From an uncultured Acetatifactor sp. (lineage in GTDB: Bacteria; Bacillota; Clostridia; Lachnospirales; Lachnospiraceae): a stretch of 64,000 nucleotides of DNA. The translations under genes were made by a program, and so were the position numbers. Below are positions 47,428-57,800 of the stretch, piece by piece. The stretch is taken from contig CAJUFI010000003.1 of assembly GCA_910585665.1 (NCBI GenBank), forward strand, positions 22,525 through 86,524. Reading direction: 5' to 3'. The notes beneath the pieces are model-generated. The model was not told the origin of the DNA. It ran no database searches and worked only from the letters and a program-made list of their open reading frames with translations. Within the stretch, counting starts at the first letter, position 1. Each line of letters begins with the position of its first letter.

Positions 47428-50343
47428 ATGAAAGTAGAAGAATTGACGAGCTACGAGGTCCTGGATAGAAGGGAGATAGCGGACATCGACAGTGTGGCCT
47501 ATCTGTGCAGGCACAGGAAGACCGGTGCCAGAGTGGCACTGGTATCCAACGATGATGAAAACAAGGTGTTCTACATCGGCTTCCGCACCACCCCGAAGGA
47601 TTCCACCGGCGTGGCGCATATCCTGGAGCATTCCGTGCTCTGCGGCTCGAAGGAGTTCCCCATCAAGGATCCTTTCATCGAACTGGCGAAAGGTTCCCTG
47701 AACACATTCCTGAACGCCATGACCTACCCGGACCACACGGTCTACCCCGTGGCCAGCTGCAACGACAAGGATTTTCAGAATCTGATGCATGTGTACCTGG
47801 ACGCGGTGTTCTATCCCAACATCTATGAGAAGGAGGCCATCTTCCGCCAGGAGGGCTGGCACTATGAGCTGGACGGTGAGGGGAAACTTACCTACAACGG
47901 CGTAGTCTACAATGAGATGAAGGGCGCTTTCTCCTCCCCCGACAGCGTGCTGTACCGGGAGATGAGCACGGCGCTGTATCCCCATACCACCTATGCCTTT
48001 GAGTCCGGCGGAGATCCCAAGGCCATTCCGGAGCTGACCTATGAGCAGTTCCTGGATTTCCACAGGACCTATTATCATCCTTCTAACAGCTATATCTACC
48101 TCTACGGCAATATGGACATGGCCGAGAAGCTGCAGTTCATCGACGAGCACTATCTGTCTTCCTTTGACGCGCTGGCCGTGGACTCCGAGGTAGGGTCCGA
48201 GGCGCCCTTTGCCCAGCCGGTGCGCAGGGTCAGGGAATTCCCAATCAGCCAGGGAGAGAATGTGGACGAGAACACGTATCTGGCATGGTGCCAGTCCGTG
48301 GGCGACACGCTGGACAGGGAGCTGTACGTGGCGTTCCAGATTCTGGATTTCGCCCTCTGCACCGTGCCCGGGGCGCCTCTGAAGAAAGCGCTGATCGACA
48401 AGGGCATAGGCAAGGATGTGTTCAGCGTCTATGACAATGACTTGAAGCAGCCTTATTTCAGCGTGGTGGCCAAGGGGACAGCCCTTTCCAGAGAGGAAGA
48501 GTTCAAGGCCACTATCCGGGAGGCGCTGACGGAAATCGTGGAGAAGGGATTCGACAAGAAGGCCCTTCTGGCGGCCATCAACCACTATGAGTTCCGGTAC
48601 CGCGAGGCGGATTTCGGAAGCTTCCCCAAGGGGCTCATGTACGGCCTGCAGGCCATGAGCAGCTGGATGTACGATGACAGTAAGCCGTTCATCCACATCG
48701 AGGCCAACGAGACCTACGCGAAGCTGCGTGCCAAAGTGGAGGAGGGCTATTTCGAGCAGCTGGTGGACAAATACCTGCTGAAGAACCCTCACGCTGCCAT
48801 GGTGATCCTGCAGCCCAGGGAAGGGCTGGCCCAGGAGCAGGAGGAGGCGGTGGCCGCCGCCCTTGCGGAAACCCGCAGCAGCATGTCGGAGAGCCAGCTG
48901 GACGACATCCGCGGTATGATGGACGCCCTGAACGCCTTCCGGGAGGATGAGGACACGCCGGAGAACATGGCGAAGATTCCGCTGCTGACCAGAGAGGACA
49001 TGAAGCGGGAGGCGGCCCCTCTGGTGAATGAGGAGAAGACCCTGGCGGGCAGCCCGGCCCTGTACCATGACGTGTTCACCAACGGCATCGGCTATCTGCG
49101 TCTGATGTTCCGGGTGAAGGATATCCCTGCGGATTACTTCCCTTATATCGGCATTCTGCAGAATGTGTTCTGCCATGTGAATACGGCGAATTACTCCTAT
49201 GCGGAGCTGAGCAATGAAATCAACCTGGCCACCGGCGATATGGGAGTGGCCTGTAATACTTACGTAAATGTGGCGGATCCGGAGCAGTATACCGTTTCCA
49301 TGGAAGTCTACACCAAGGCGCTGTACGAAAATCTGCCCAAGGCGCTGGCGCTGATGGAGGAGCTGATACTGACCAGCGATTTCACGGATGCAAAGAGACT
49401 GAAGGAGATTCTGGCGGAGAACAATTCCAGGTACCGGGAGTATATGCTGTCGGCCGGCAACAGCGTGGCAGCGAACCGGGCTCTGTCTTACGGCAACGCA
49501 TACTATGCCATGAATGACATACTGACGGGAGTGGGACAGTACCGTCTCACCGCCGGACTGGAGAAGGACTTCGAGACGGGCAGGGAGAACCTGATTCATC
49601 GGCTTCAGGAACTGTGCAAGATGATTTTCCGTCCGGAGAACCTGCGTGTGGACTTTACCGGTGACAGACAGGCCTTTGAAGGTCTGGAGCCCTCCGTCGC
49701 CGGCCTGAAGGAGAAGCTTTACACCTGCCAGGTGGAGAAGGGAAGCTATGAGCCGGAAGTATCGCGGAAGAATGAAGGATTCATGACACCCGGCCAGGTG
49801 CAGTATGTATGCCGCGCCGGCAATTTCCTGAAGAAAGGCCTTTCCTACAAGGGCGCGCTGAAGGTTTTGAGCGTGATGATGGGATATGAGTACCTGTGGA
49901 CGAATATCCGCGTCAAGGGCGGCGCCTATGGCTGCATGTGCGGTTTCGGAAGGACAGGCGACTGCTTCTTTGTATCCTACCGCGACCCGAATCTGGGACA
50001 GACCATTGATGTGTACGAGAAGGCGGCGGATTTCATCGAAACCTATGAGGCAAACGAGCGGACGATGACCCAGTATATCATCGGCACTTTCAGTCAGCTG
50101 GATACGCCGCTGACTGCAGCCGGAAAGGGACACCGTTCCAGGGATGCCTATATGAGAGGGCTGACCTTCGACATGATTCAGCAGGAGAGGAATGAAGTCA
50201 TCGACGCTACGCCGGAGGACATCCGCAGCCTGGCAGAGTACATCAGAGCCTTCATGAAGGATGACTACTTCTGCGTAGTGGGAAGCGAACAGAAAATCAA
50301 GGCGGAAGCAGATAAATTCATGAAAACCGAGAACCTTTTTTAG
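47428..50343 (+). CDS. M16C-family zinc metallopeptidase (presequence protease-like)
   Basis: A 971-residue inverzincin of the M16C/PreP group, which degrades peptides in a closed chamber. The inverted zinc motif HILEH is at residues 64-68 and the full-length four-domain layout is present. The Arg/Tyr pair region near the C-terminus (VKGGAYGCMCGF) is typical. No signal peptide is seen, so it is probably cytoplasmic. AAGGAGAG precedes the ATG. A terminator follows. Confidence 0.93.
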   Translation: MKVEELTSYEVLDRREIADIDSVAYLCRHRKTGARVALVSNDDENKVFYIGFRTTPKDSTGVAHILEHSVLCGSKEFPIKDPFIELAKGSLNTFLNAMTYPDHTVYPVASCNDKDFQNLMHVYLDAVFYPNIYEKEAIFRQEGWHYELDGEGKLTYNGVVYNEMKGAFSSPDSVLYREMSTALYPHTTYAFESGGDPKAIPELTYEQFLDFHRTYYHPSNSYIYLYGNMDMAEKLQFIDEHYLSSFDALAVDSEVGSEAPFAQPVRRVREFPISQGENVDENTYLAWCQSVGDTLDRELYVAFQILDFALCTVPGAPLKKALIDKGIGKDVFSVYDNDLKQPYFSVVAKGTALSREEEFKATIREALTEIVEKGFDKKALLAAINHYEFRYREADFGSFPKGLMYGLQAMSSWMYDDSKPFIHIEANETYAKLRAKVEEGYFEQLVDKYLLKNPHAAMVILQPREGLAQEQEEAVAAALAETRSSMSESQLDDIRGMMDALNAFREDEDTPENMAKIPLLTREDMKREAAPLVNEEKTLAGSPALYHDVFTNGIGYLRLMFRVKDIPADYFPYIGILQNVFCHVNTANYSYAELSNEINLATGDMGVACNTYVNVADPEQYTVSMEVYTKALYENLPKALALMEELILTSDFTDAKRLKEILAENNSRYREYMLSAGNSVAANRALSYGNAYYAMNDILTGVGQYRLTAGLEKDFETGRENLIHRLQELCKMIFRPENLRVDFTGDRQAFEGLEPSVAGLKEKLYTCQVEKGSYEPEVSRKNEGFMTPGQVQYVCRAGNFLKKGLSYKGALKVLSVMMGYEYLWTNIRVKGGAYGCMCGFGRTGDCFFVSYRDPNLGQTIDVYEKAADFIETYEANERTMTQYIIGTFSQLDTPLTAAGKGHRSRDAYMRGLTFDMIQQERNEVIDATPEDIRSLAEYIRAFMKDDYFCVVGSEQKIKAEADKFMKTENLF

Positions 50344-50368
50344 GAAATTTCGTCTATAATAGACAGAG

Positions 50369-50408
50369 GGCCGGAGCATTTCTGTGGTGACAGGGTGCTC
50401 CGGCCTTT
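50369..50408 (+). terminator. Terminator after the M16 peptidase
   Basis: Ten-base arms GGCCGGAGCA (50369-50378) and TGCTCCGGCC (50396-50405) followed by TTTGCT, a short T-run. Confidence 0.72.
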
Positions 50409-50625
50409 GCTCTGACTGTTTTTGCGGAGCGTCCTGGGGAAGGATGCATGCTGCGGGACACGCTGCGGACAGGGAGACAGATAGACCGTGCAGCACGCAC
50501 GGATCGCAGTCGGAGAGATGACAGTCAGGGCGGAGCGCAGACGAAGCGGACAGGCTCTTGGACGTCTTAAAAAGAAGGAAGCCCGCCAGACCGAGACGGA
50601 AAAATAGTCACTTTCCCGTTTAGAA

Positions 50626-50654
50626 TTGATTTTTTAGGGGAAAGGTGGTATCAT
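50626..50654 (+). promoter_or_regulatory. Sigma-A-type promoter for era
   Basis: TTGATT (50626-50631) and TATCAT (50649-50654), spacer 17; leader about 100 bases. Confidence 0.58.
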
Positions 50655-50759
50655 ATCGGCGTAGGTTAAGGTACAGGAGAGCAATTGGCGAATGTACGCC
50701 TGATAAATCGAATGCGGCGCTAAGGGATGCGCCTATATTGCAGAAAGAGTAGGATAATC

Positions 50760-51692
50760 ATGGAAAACAGAGACAACAGGGAAAACAGTTCATACAAGTC
50801 AGGCTTTGTCACCCTGATCGGCAGGCCGAATGTAGGGAAATCCACGCTGATGAACCATTTGATCGGGCAGAAGATAGCGATCACCTCCAGCAAGCCCCAG
50901 ACTACCCGCAACCGGATCCGGACAGTGCTGACCACCGACGAGGGGCAGATTGTGTTCGTGGACACGCCCGGCATCCACAAGGCGAAGAACAAGCTGGGCA
51001 ATTATATGGTGAACGCGGCGGAGAACACGCTGGACGAAGTGGACGTGATCTTGTGGCTGGTGGAGCCCTCCACCTTTATCGGCGCAGGGGAGCGCCATAT
51101 CATCGAGGAGCTGAAGAAGGTCAGGACGCCGGTGATCTTGGTGATCAACAAGACGGACACCGTGAAGAAGGACGAAATCCTGGTGTTCATCGACGCTTAC
51201 CGGAAAGCCTTTGATTTCATGGAGATCGTGCCCGTGTCCGCCCTGAAGGGGGACAATACGGATGAATTGATAAAATGCATCTTCAAATATCTGCCCTACG
51301 GCCCGGCCTTTTTTGACGAAGATACCATCACCGACCAGCCCATGCGGCAGATCGTGTCGGAACTGATTCGGGAGAAAGCGCTGCGGCTGCTGGAGGAGGA
51401 GGTGCCCCACGGCATTGCGGTGAACGTGGAATCTATGAAAGAAGAGGGCAAAGTCTGCCACATCGAGGCGAACATCATCTGCGAGAAGGACTCCCACAAA
51501 GGGATCATCATCGGAAAAGGCGGCCAGATGCTGAAGAAGATCGGCACCGCTGCCAGGCAGGAGATCGAGCAGATGCTGGAGATGAAGGTGAACCTGAGCC
51601 TGTTCGTCAAAGTGCGCAAGGATTGGCGCGACAGCGACAATCTGCTGAGGAATTTCGGCTACAATCCCAGGGACATCTCCAATGACGTTTAG
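50760..51692 (+). CDS. era: GTPase Era
   Basis: Essential GTPase that binds 16S rRNA during 30S assembly. The 310-residue product has G1 GRPNVGKSTLMN, G3 DTPGIHKAKNKLG, G4 NKTD, and a C-terminal KH domain with IIGKGGQMLKKIG. The ATG at 50760 follows AGGA. Downstream are yqzL and recO, the usual Firmicutes order. Confidence 0.97.
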   Translation: MENRDNRENSSYKSGFVTLIGRPNVGKSTLMNHLIGQKIAITSSKPQTTRNRIRTVLTTDEGQIVFVDTPGIHKAKNKLGNYMVNAAENTLDEVDVILWLVEPSTFIGAGERHIIEELKKVRTPVILVINKTDTVKKDEILVFIDAYRKAFDFMEIVPVSALKGDNTDELIKCIFKYLPYGPAFFDEDTITDQPMRQIVSELIREKALRLLEEEVPHGIAVNVESMKEEGKVCHIEANIICEKDSHKGIIIGKGGQMLKKIGTAARQEIEQMLEMKVNLSLFVKVRKDWRDSDNLLRNFGYNPRDISNDV

Positions 51693-51811
51693 AAAGACCT
51701 ACCAGTAAAATCCCGAATATATATAGAAGAAAATGCAGACTCTAAGTATCAGGAGAAGTCCTCGGGAATCCGTCAGGACTTGTACCATTCAGTACGCAGG
51801 AGGATGCAGAA

Positions 51812-52000
51812 ATGGAAGAAAGATACTGGAAGCAATTTGAGAGCAGCGGAAAAGTGGAGGATTATCTGTCTTTCGTGTCAAGCATAAAGCAGGGACAGAC
51901 AGGAAAAGGCAACCATGCAGGAACATATATCGGTGACAGGAATCATACTGAAGCAGAGCCCGGTGGGAGAGTACGACAGACGTATCAGCCTTTTGACTAA
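51812..52000 (+). CDS. yqzL: YqzL-like small protein
   Basis: A 62-residue product beginning MEERYWKQFESSGKVEDYLS. It matches the short pattern of YqzL-like proteins (aromatic-rich W-x-x-F-x-x-[ST]-G start followed by xxYL) that sit between era and recO in Firmicutes. AGGAGG lies upstream of the ATG. Its frame runs 86 bases into recO; the residues encoded in the overlap (YIGDRNHTEAEPGG) look unconserved. Function unknown. Confidence 0.65.
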   Translation: MEERYWKQFESSGKVEDYLSFVSSIKQGQTGKGNHAGTYIGDRNHTEAEPGGRVRQTYQPFD

Positions 52001-52604
52001 GGAGCGGGGGAAACTGTCGGCTTTCGCCAGAGGGGCCAGAAAGCCGGGCAGCAGGCTGGCGGCGGCCACCAACCCCTTTTCCTTCGGCAGTTTCAGGCTT
52101 TACGAGGGAAGGAACGCCTACACCCTTTCGGAGGCGGAGGTCCAGAATTATTTTGAAGAGCTTCGGACGGATTACATCGGCGCCTGCTACGGCATGTACT
52201 TTGCCGAGGTGGCGGATTACTGTACCCGGGAGGGGAACGATGAGAGGGAGATGATGAAGCTGTTGTACCAGTCCCTGCGGGCTCTCTGCGCCGCCTCCCT
52301 TCCCAACCCCCTGGTGCGCTGCGTCTTCGAGTGCAGGGCCATGGCGATTAACGGGGAGTTCCCCAGGGATTTTTCCAGGGAAGCCTGGACGGAAGGGACG
52401 GGCAAGCCTGCGGGCCTGCTTCCCCTGGAGGATTCCACCCTCTATGCCCTGCAGTACATAACGGACAGTCCCATTGAAAAGCTTTACACCTTCAAAGTGA
52501 CGGATACGGTGCTGGCGCAGCTGCAGACGGTGGCGGCCCGGTATATGCAGCGGTTTGCGGGGCATCATTTTAAAAGTCTTGAGGTTCTGCAAACTCTTTG
52601 TTGA
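51915..52604 (+). CDS. recO: DNA repair protein RecO
   Basis: Recombination mediator that, with RecR, loads RecA onto SSB-coated DNA. The 229-residue product has the N-terminal OB fold (VTGIILKQSPVGEYDRRISL, LSAFARGARKPGSRL) followed by the helical domain. No four-cysteine zinc site as in some RecO proteins is visible. AGGAAAAGG precedes the ATG at 51915, inside yqzL. Confidence 0.92.
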   Translation: MQEHISVTGIILKQSPVGEYDRRISLLTKERGKLSAFARGARKPGSRLAAATNPFSFGSFRLYEGRNAYTLSEAEVQNYFEELRTDYIGACYGMYFAEVADYCTREGNDEREMMKLLYQSLRALCAASLPNPLVRCVFECRAMAINGEFPRDFSREAWTEGTGKPAGLLPLEDSTLYALQYITDSPIEKLYTFKVTDTVLAQLQTVAARYMQRFAGHHFKSLEVLQTLC

Positions 52605-52629
52605 AAAAACGGCAGGTTTTTGGTACAAT
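52601..52629 (+). promoter_or_regulatory. Sigma-A-type promoter for the lipoprotein gene
   Basis: TTGAAA (52601-52606, overlapping the recO stop region) and TACAAT (52624-52629), spacer 17. Confidence 0.58.
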
Positions 52630-52701
52630 GAAAAAAGCGTGTCCGGAGCTTTTTGACGCTGGATGACGTTTTATGCAGAAACTAGGAAAGACAGAGGCTA
52701 G

Positions 52702-53367
52702 ATGCAGATGATGGAAAAATATGGAAGCAGCATATTCCGTGGAGGAGGCATATCCCCGGGCAGAGCCCATGGAAGAATTGCGGCGGCGATTTGCCTGTGC
52801 CTGATTCTTCTCACCAGCTGTGGGGTGGCGAAGGTGCCGGAAGTGGTGGACACGCCCTCTGTGGCAGTCAGCAAAGAGGGCGAGGTCACCGTATGGCAGG
52901 TAGGGCTGTTCGACCGGACGGATTATGTGGTGTCGGAGCTTCGGACCATGGCCGTGGAGGAAGCGGGCAGGTTCAACAGCGCCCGGAATCAGGAAGCGGC
53001 TGTGGCCGTGGAGAAGGTGGAGGCCCTGGAGGACGGAAACGGCAAAGTGGTGGTGGCATATCGGTTCGACGGCTGGGAGAGCTGCACGGAGTACCTTGAG
53101 GAAGAGCTGTTCTACGGCACGGTGGCGGAAGGGCTGCAGCGGGGAATGGACAGCAGCGTATCCATGAAGAGCGTGAAGGACGGAGCCCCTCTCTCCGGGG
53201 AGCAGCTGGCACAGGAAGCGGACAGCTATGTAATCATCACGGACATGAAGGCGAATGTGTACTGTCCCGGGAAAGTGTCCTATATCAGCGACGGCTTGGC
53301 AGTGAACCAGGACGGCAGCATCGACACGTCAGGTGCTGACGGAAAGGTGTATATTTTGTTCAAATAG
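52702..53367 (+). CDS. Probable lipoprotein
   Basis: A 221-residue secreted protein of unknown family. The N-terminus is long, ending in a hydrophobic stretch and lipobox LILLTSCG (cysteine near residue 40), so it is expected to be lipid-anchored on the outer face of the membrane. The rest is a mixed alpha/beta soluble domain beginning VTVWQVGLFDRTDYVVSEL, with no recognised motif. The ATG at 52702 is the first of several and the true start may be one of the next two. It precedes glyQS by 39 bases. Confidence 0.72.
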   Translation: MQMMEKYGSSIFRGGGISPGRAHGRIAAAICLCLILLTSCGVAKVPEVVDTPSVAVSKEGEVTVWQVGLFDRTDYVVSELRTMAVEEAGRFNSARNQEAAVAVEKVEALEDGNGKVVVAYRFDGWESCTEYLEEELFYGTVAEGLQRGMDSSVSMKSVKDGAPLSGEQLAQEADSYVIITDMKANVYCPGKVSYISDGLAVNQDGSIDTSGADGKVYILFK

Positions 53368-53406
53368 TGGGTTTCATTTAAAAAAGCAGAAAGGCATGGT
53401 TCGGAT

Positions 53407-54795
53407 ATGGAAAAGACGATGGAAAAAATCAAGGCGCTGGCAAAAGCCAGGGGCTTCATCTATGCAGGCTCCGAGATTTACGGCGGCCTCGCCAACACCT
53501 GGGATTACGGCAACCTGGGCGTGGAACTGAAAAATAATGTGAAAAAGGCCTGGTGGCAGAAATTCGTGCAGGAGAATCCCTACAATGTGGGCGTGGACTG
53601 CGCCATTCTGATGAACCCCCAGACCTGGGTGGCCAGCGGGCATCTGGGCGGTTTTTCCGATCCCCTGATGGACTGTAGGGAGTGCCATGAGCGCTTCCGC
53701 GCCGACAAGCTGATTGAGGACTACTGCGCGGAGAACGGGATTGAGCTCGGGGAGAGCGTGGACTCCTGGAGCCAGGAGAAGATGAAGGCTTTCGTGGAGG
53801 AGCGGAATATCCCCTGCCCCAGCTGCGGAAAGCACAGCTTCACCGATATCCGTCAGTTCAACCTGATGTTCAAGACCTTCCAGGGCGTCACGGAGGACGC
53901 CAAGAGCGTAGTCTATCTGCGCCCGGAGACTGCCCAGGGCATCTTCGTGAACTTCAAGAACGTGCAGAGGACTTCCCGCAAGAAGATTCCCTTCGGCATC
54001 GGCCAGATCGGCAAGTCCTTCCGCAATGAGATCACGCCGGGAGACTTCACCTTCCGCACCAGGGAGTTCGAGCAGATGGAGCTGGAGTTCTTCTGCGAGC
54101 CCGGCACGGACATGGAGTGGTTCCAGTATTGGAGAGGCTTCTGCCGTGACTGGCTGCTTTCCCTGGGAATCAAGGAGGACGAGATGCGCCTGCGCGACCA
54201 CAGCCCGGAGGAACTGTGCTTCTACAGCAAAGGCACCACTGACATCGAATTCCTGTTCCCCTTCGGCTGGGGCGAGCTGTGGGGCATCGCGGACAGGACG
54301 GACTATGACCTGACCCAGCACGCCAATACTTCCGGGGAGGATATGTCTTACTTTGACGATGAGAAGAAGGAGAAGTACATACCTTACGTCATAGAGCCTT
54401 CCCTGGGCGCGGACCGGGTGGTGCTGGCTTTCCTATGCGCGGCTTACAACGAGGAGGAGCTGGAGGGCGGCGACATGCGCACGGTGCTGCGGTTCCATCC
54501 CGCCCTGGCGCCTGTGAAGATCGGCGTGCTGCCCCTCTCCAAGAAGCTTGCGGAGGGTGCGGAGAAAATTTACGCCCAGCTGTCCAGGAAGTACAACTGT
54601 GAGTATGACGACAGGGGGAACATCGGCAAGAGATACCGCCGCCAGGATGAAATCGGCACGCCCTTCTGCGTCACCTATGATTTCGACTCGGAGACGGACG
54701 GCTGCGTGACCGTGAGATTCCGGGATTCCATGGATCAGGAGAGAGTGGCTATCAAGGATTTGGACGCTTATTTTGCGGATAAATTCTATTTCTAG
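53407..54795 (+). CDS. glyQS: Glycine--tRNA ligase (single-chain type)
   Basis: Class II aminoacyl-tRNA synthetase of the homodimeric alpha2 type (462 residues), not the alpha2beta2 GlyQ/GlyS type. The start GFIYAGSEIYGGLANTWDYG is typical. Motif 2 is GKSFRNEITPGDFTFRTREF. Motif 3 lies in PYVIEPSLGADRVVLAFL. A CxxC-type zinc site is visible in CRECHERF and PCPSCGKHSF. There is no T-box leader in the short upstream gap. A terminator follows. Confidence 0.97.
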   Translation: MEKTMEKIKALAKARGFIYAGSEIYGGLANTWDYGNLGVELKNNVKKAWWQKFVQENPYNVGVDCAILMNPQTWVASGHLGGFSDPLMDCRECHERFRADKLIEDYCAENGIELGESVDSWSQEKMKAFVEERNIPCPSCGKHSFTDIRQFNLMFKTFQGVTEDAKSVVYLRPETAQGIFVNFKNVQRTSRKKIPFGIGQIGKSFRNEITPGDFTFRTREFEQMELEFFCEPGTDMEWFQYWRGFCRDWLLSLGIKEDEMRLRDHSPEELCFYSKGTTDIEFLFPFGWGELWGIADRTDYDLTQHANTSGEDMSYFDDEKKEKYIPYVIEPSLGADRVVLAFLCAAYNEEELEGGDMRTVLRFHPALAPVKIGVLPLSKKLAEGAEKIYAQLSRKYNCEYDDRGNIGKRYRRQDEIGTPFCVTYDFDSETDGCVTVRFRDSMDQERVAIKDLDAYFADKFYF

Positions 54796-54813
54796 GCAAT
54801 GTGCGGATTGGGG

Positions 54814-54842
54814 GGCAGAAGGGATTCTTCTGCCTCTTTTTC
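54814..54842 (+). terminator. Terminator after glyQS
   Basis: Eight-base arms GGCAGAAG (54814-54821) and CTTCTGCC (54827-54834), five-base loop, then a T-rich tail. Confidence 0.85.
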
Positions 54843-54866
54843 GGCGTGACAGGTGGAGGAAGGTAC

Positions 54867-57800
54867 ATGAATCGGACGGAAGCTTTCCAGGTATTGGGAA
54901 TCGAGGCGACAAAAGAGGAACGGGAGATCAAGAATGCCTACCGGAGCAGGCTGGCTGTGACGAATCCGGAGGACGATCCCGAGGGGTTCAAGCGGCTGCG
55001 GAAGGCCTACGAGGAGGCCTGCAGATACGCGAAAGAGGAAGAGGAGGATTCGGAGGCGGAGCAGCCCCGGGACACTACGCCCTCCGGCCTCTGGCTGGAG
55101 CGGGCCGCTGAAATCTATGGAAATATACGTTCGAGACAGGACATAGGGCTCTGGAAGGAGCTTTTTGACGATGACATCTTTCTCTCCCTGGAGGAGGAAG
55201 AGAACTGCCGCCTGAAGCTGCTGGGGTTCCTGACAGAGCATTTTAAGCTGCCCACGGAGGTCTGGAAGCTTCTGGACAGGAAATTGTCCATCGTCCGGGA
55301 CGCGAAGTACCTGCGGGAGAAGCTGCCCGCCAATTTCATGCATTTCATCATCAACCGGTGCGAGCGGGGCGAGGACCTGGAGTTTGGCCAGTTCGAGGGC
55401 CCGGAGACGGCGGATTATGACCTGTTCCTGGAGTGCTATGACCGCTGCTGGCAGGCGCTCCACGAGGACCGGCTGGAGGAGGCCGAAAGCTGTCTGCGGG
55501 ACGCGGACGCCTGCGGCATACGCCACCCGGCTGTGGAAGTGAGCCGGGCCAATCTCTACGTGCGGCAGGGAAAGGTGGAGGAAGCGGTGGAGCTTCTGGA
55601 GGGGGAGCTTCGCAAGTACCCGAAGGACGCCATGATCAGCTACAACTTCGCCGAGATACTCTGGGGCCAGAAGGACGGGGCCCAGGGGCGCTACCGGGAG
55701 CGTGCGGCCCAGCTATACCAGGAGCTGAAGGCTCAGAACGACAGCCATTACATGGCGAATGTACGGCTGACGGAGTGGTATTACGAAAAGGGGCGCTGCC
55801 GGGAGGCGAAAAAGTGCGCCGAGAAGGTGCTGGCGGCGGGAAGCGATGAGGCTTTCGTGGATCTCCTTGTGAAGGTCAATAAAGAGATTGAGAGGGAGCT
55901 GGTGGACAGGTACCGGAAGGACAAAAGCTGGGAGCCTGCCCTGGAACTGTGTTGGTGCTATCTGCAGGACGGGAAGATTTCCCAGGGCATCCGCCTGGCC
56001 CTCTGGCTGGAAAAGCAGCTGCCGCCGGAAAAGGAATCGGAATACAACGGACTGATGGCAAAGCTTTACGTAGAACAGGCAGAGTACGAGCTGTCCGTCA
56101 CCATGGCCCAGGCCTGGGAGGCCTCTCTGAAAAAGAAGATGGAGCAGGAGGCAGACGGGGAGGAGGAGCGGAAGGACAAAGACCGGCTGCGGCAGGCCCA
56201 TCTGATCAGGATGCAGTGCTACCACAGCCTTGGCTTCAAGGACAGCGCGAACTTCGGGCTTGCCATTCAGGAGGGCGAGGGGATCCTTGCGGGCGACATC
56301 AAGGACGTGGGGATCCTGCTGGAGATGGCGCAGATCTACACGGAGATGGAGGAGTATGAGCGCAGCCTGGAGATCTCCGAGAAATTGATTGCGGAATTCC
56401 AGGTCTATGCGGCCTATGCCTCCTCCCTGGAGAATTCCAGGAGGCAGCTGGACGCCGGCGGCGTAGTCAGGAACGCGTCCCAGTGCATCCGGTATTTCCC
56501 CACATTTGTCAAATCCTACGAGTATCTGGCCAAAGTGTATCTGGATCTGAACCGCAGGGAAGATTTCGACAAGGTGTTGGAGGATGCGGAGAAAAACGGC
56601 GTGGAGAGTGTGATCTTGGACGCCTACCGCTTCCAGATGCGGGAGCAGGTCATGGACGTGGCTGCGCTGAACGGCAAGCTGAAGGAATTCCGGAAAACCT
56701 ACTTCAAGCATGTGGAGGAAGGGGACGTGGGGTATTATGACAGCGGCCTTCCGATTCTGACGGAGTATCTGTACCATTATCCGGACGACTTCATGCTGGT
56801 GGAGCGGGCAATCTTCCACAGGGCCGCCCACCGCCTGGAGGAGGCTAGGGAAGATTTCGAGAAAGCCCTCTACATAAATCCCGCCAACCCCTACGCGCTG
56901 AACGGTCTGAGCTTAACGTACAAGTATCTGGGGGATTATGAGAGGGCGCTGTTCTATCTCAAAAAGGCGATTCTGTACATGGACAAGGACATGTCCCTGG
57001 TGATCTATGCGGACATGGGGAATCTCTACGGGCTTTTGGGCAATCCGAAGATGGCCTACGGGGCCTACAGGCAGTATGAACAGCTGGCGGGGGCCTGTAG
57101 GAGCAACTGGTTCGGCGACAATCTGGCCGAGTTTGCCATGCGGATGGGACAGACAGAGGAGGCGGCGTCCGTCTATGAACGATATTACGCCAAGAACAGC
57201 CTGGCCCGATATGAGAAGCTGGTGGAACTGTACAACAGCACAGGGGAGAAGGACAAGGCGGAGCGCACGCTGAGGCAGTGGGCCAGGGAGATAAACGTAG
57301 GCTTCGCGGGGGCTGTGGCCCCGCTGCGGCGCATGCTGTTCCCGGCTTCCGGGAAGAAGAGTGACGTGGCGTCCTATCCGGCGTACTACTGCAGCAAGGG
57401 CTGGACGGCGCTGATATACGGAAATAAGCATGAAGCCATCTGGAATTTTGACAAAATGTTCCGGAACGGCCTGGTGGAAAGCACCATGGAGGGGAAAATC
57501 TGCGATGCCGTCTTCGCCTGCATCCTCTGCGGGAACCACAGAAAAGGCCGGCTGTACGCCGGGAAACTGCAGCGCTGGCTGGAGGACGAGAAGAAAACCG
57601 GGAAGCACAAGTATTACAACAAACAAAAAGGACATCTTCTGGTGGAGTTTTTGGCCTCTTACTACACGGCGACGCCGGAGGCTTTGCAGGAACTGCTGGA
57701 CCGGGAGGACAGATGTGAAATCTGCCATTCCTGCACGAACCCCCTGTGCAAGGAGCTGGAGGGGGCCAGGATTCTGCTGCTCCTCCGGACAGGCAAAAGG

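Larger units (their letters stand above)
50344..50759 (+). other. Intergenic region between the M16 peptidase and era
   Basis: About 416 bases. It contains a 13-base palindrome (GTCTATAATAGAC, about 50352-50364), the terminator at 50369-50408 and the era promoter. The stretch 50410-50620 shows nothing I recognise; short frames in it are weak. Confidence 0.5.

Noticed and set aside
53368..53406. T-box leader for glyQS
   Set aside because: Only 39 bases separate the genes; no T-box sequence is present.
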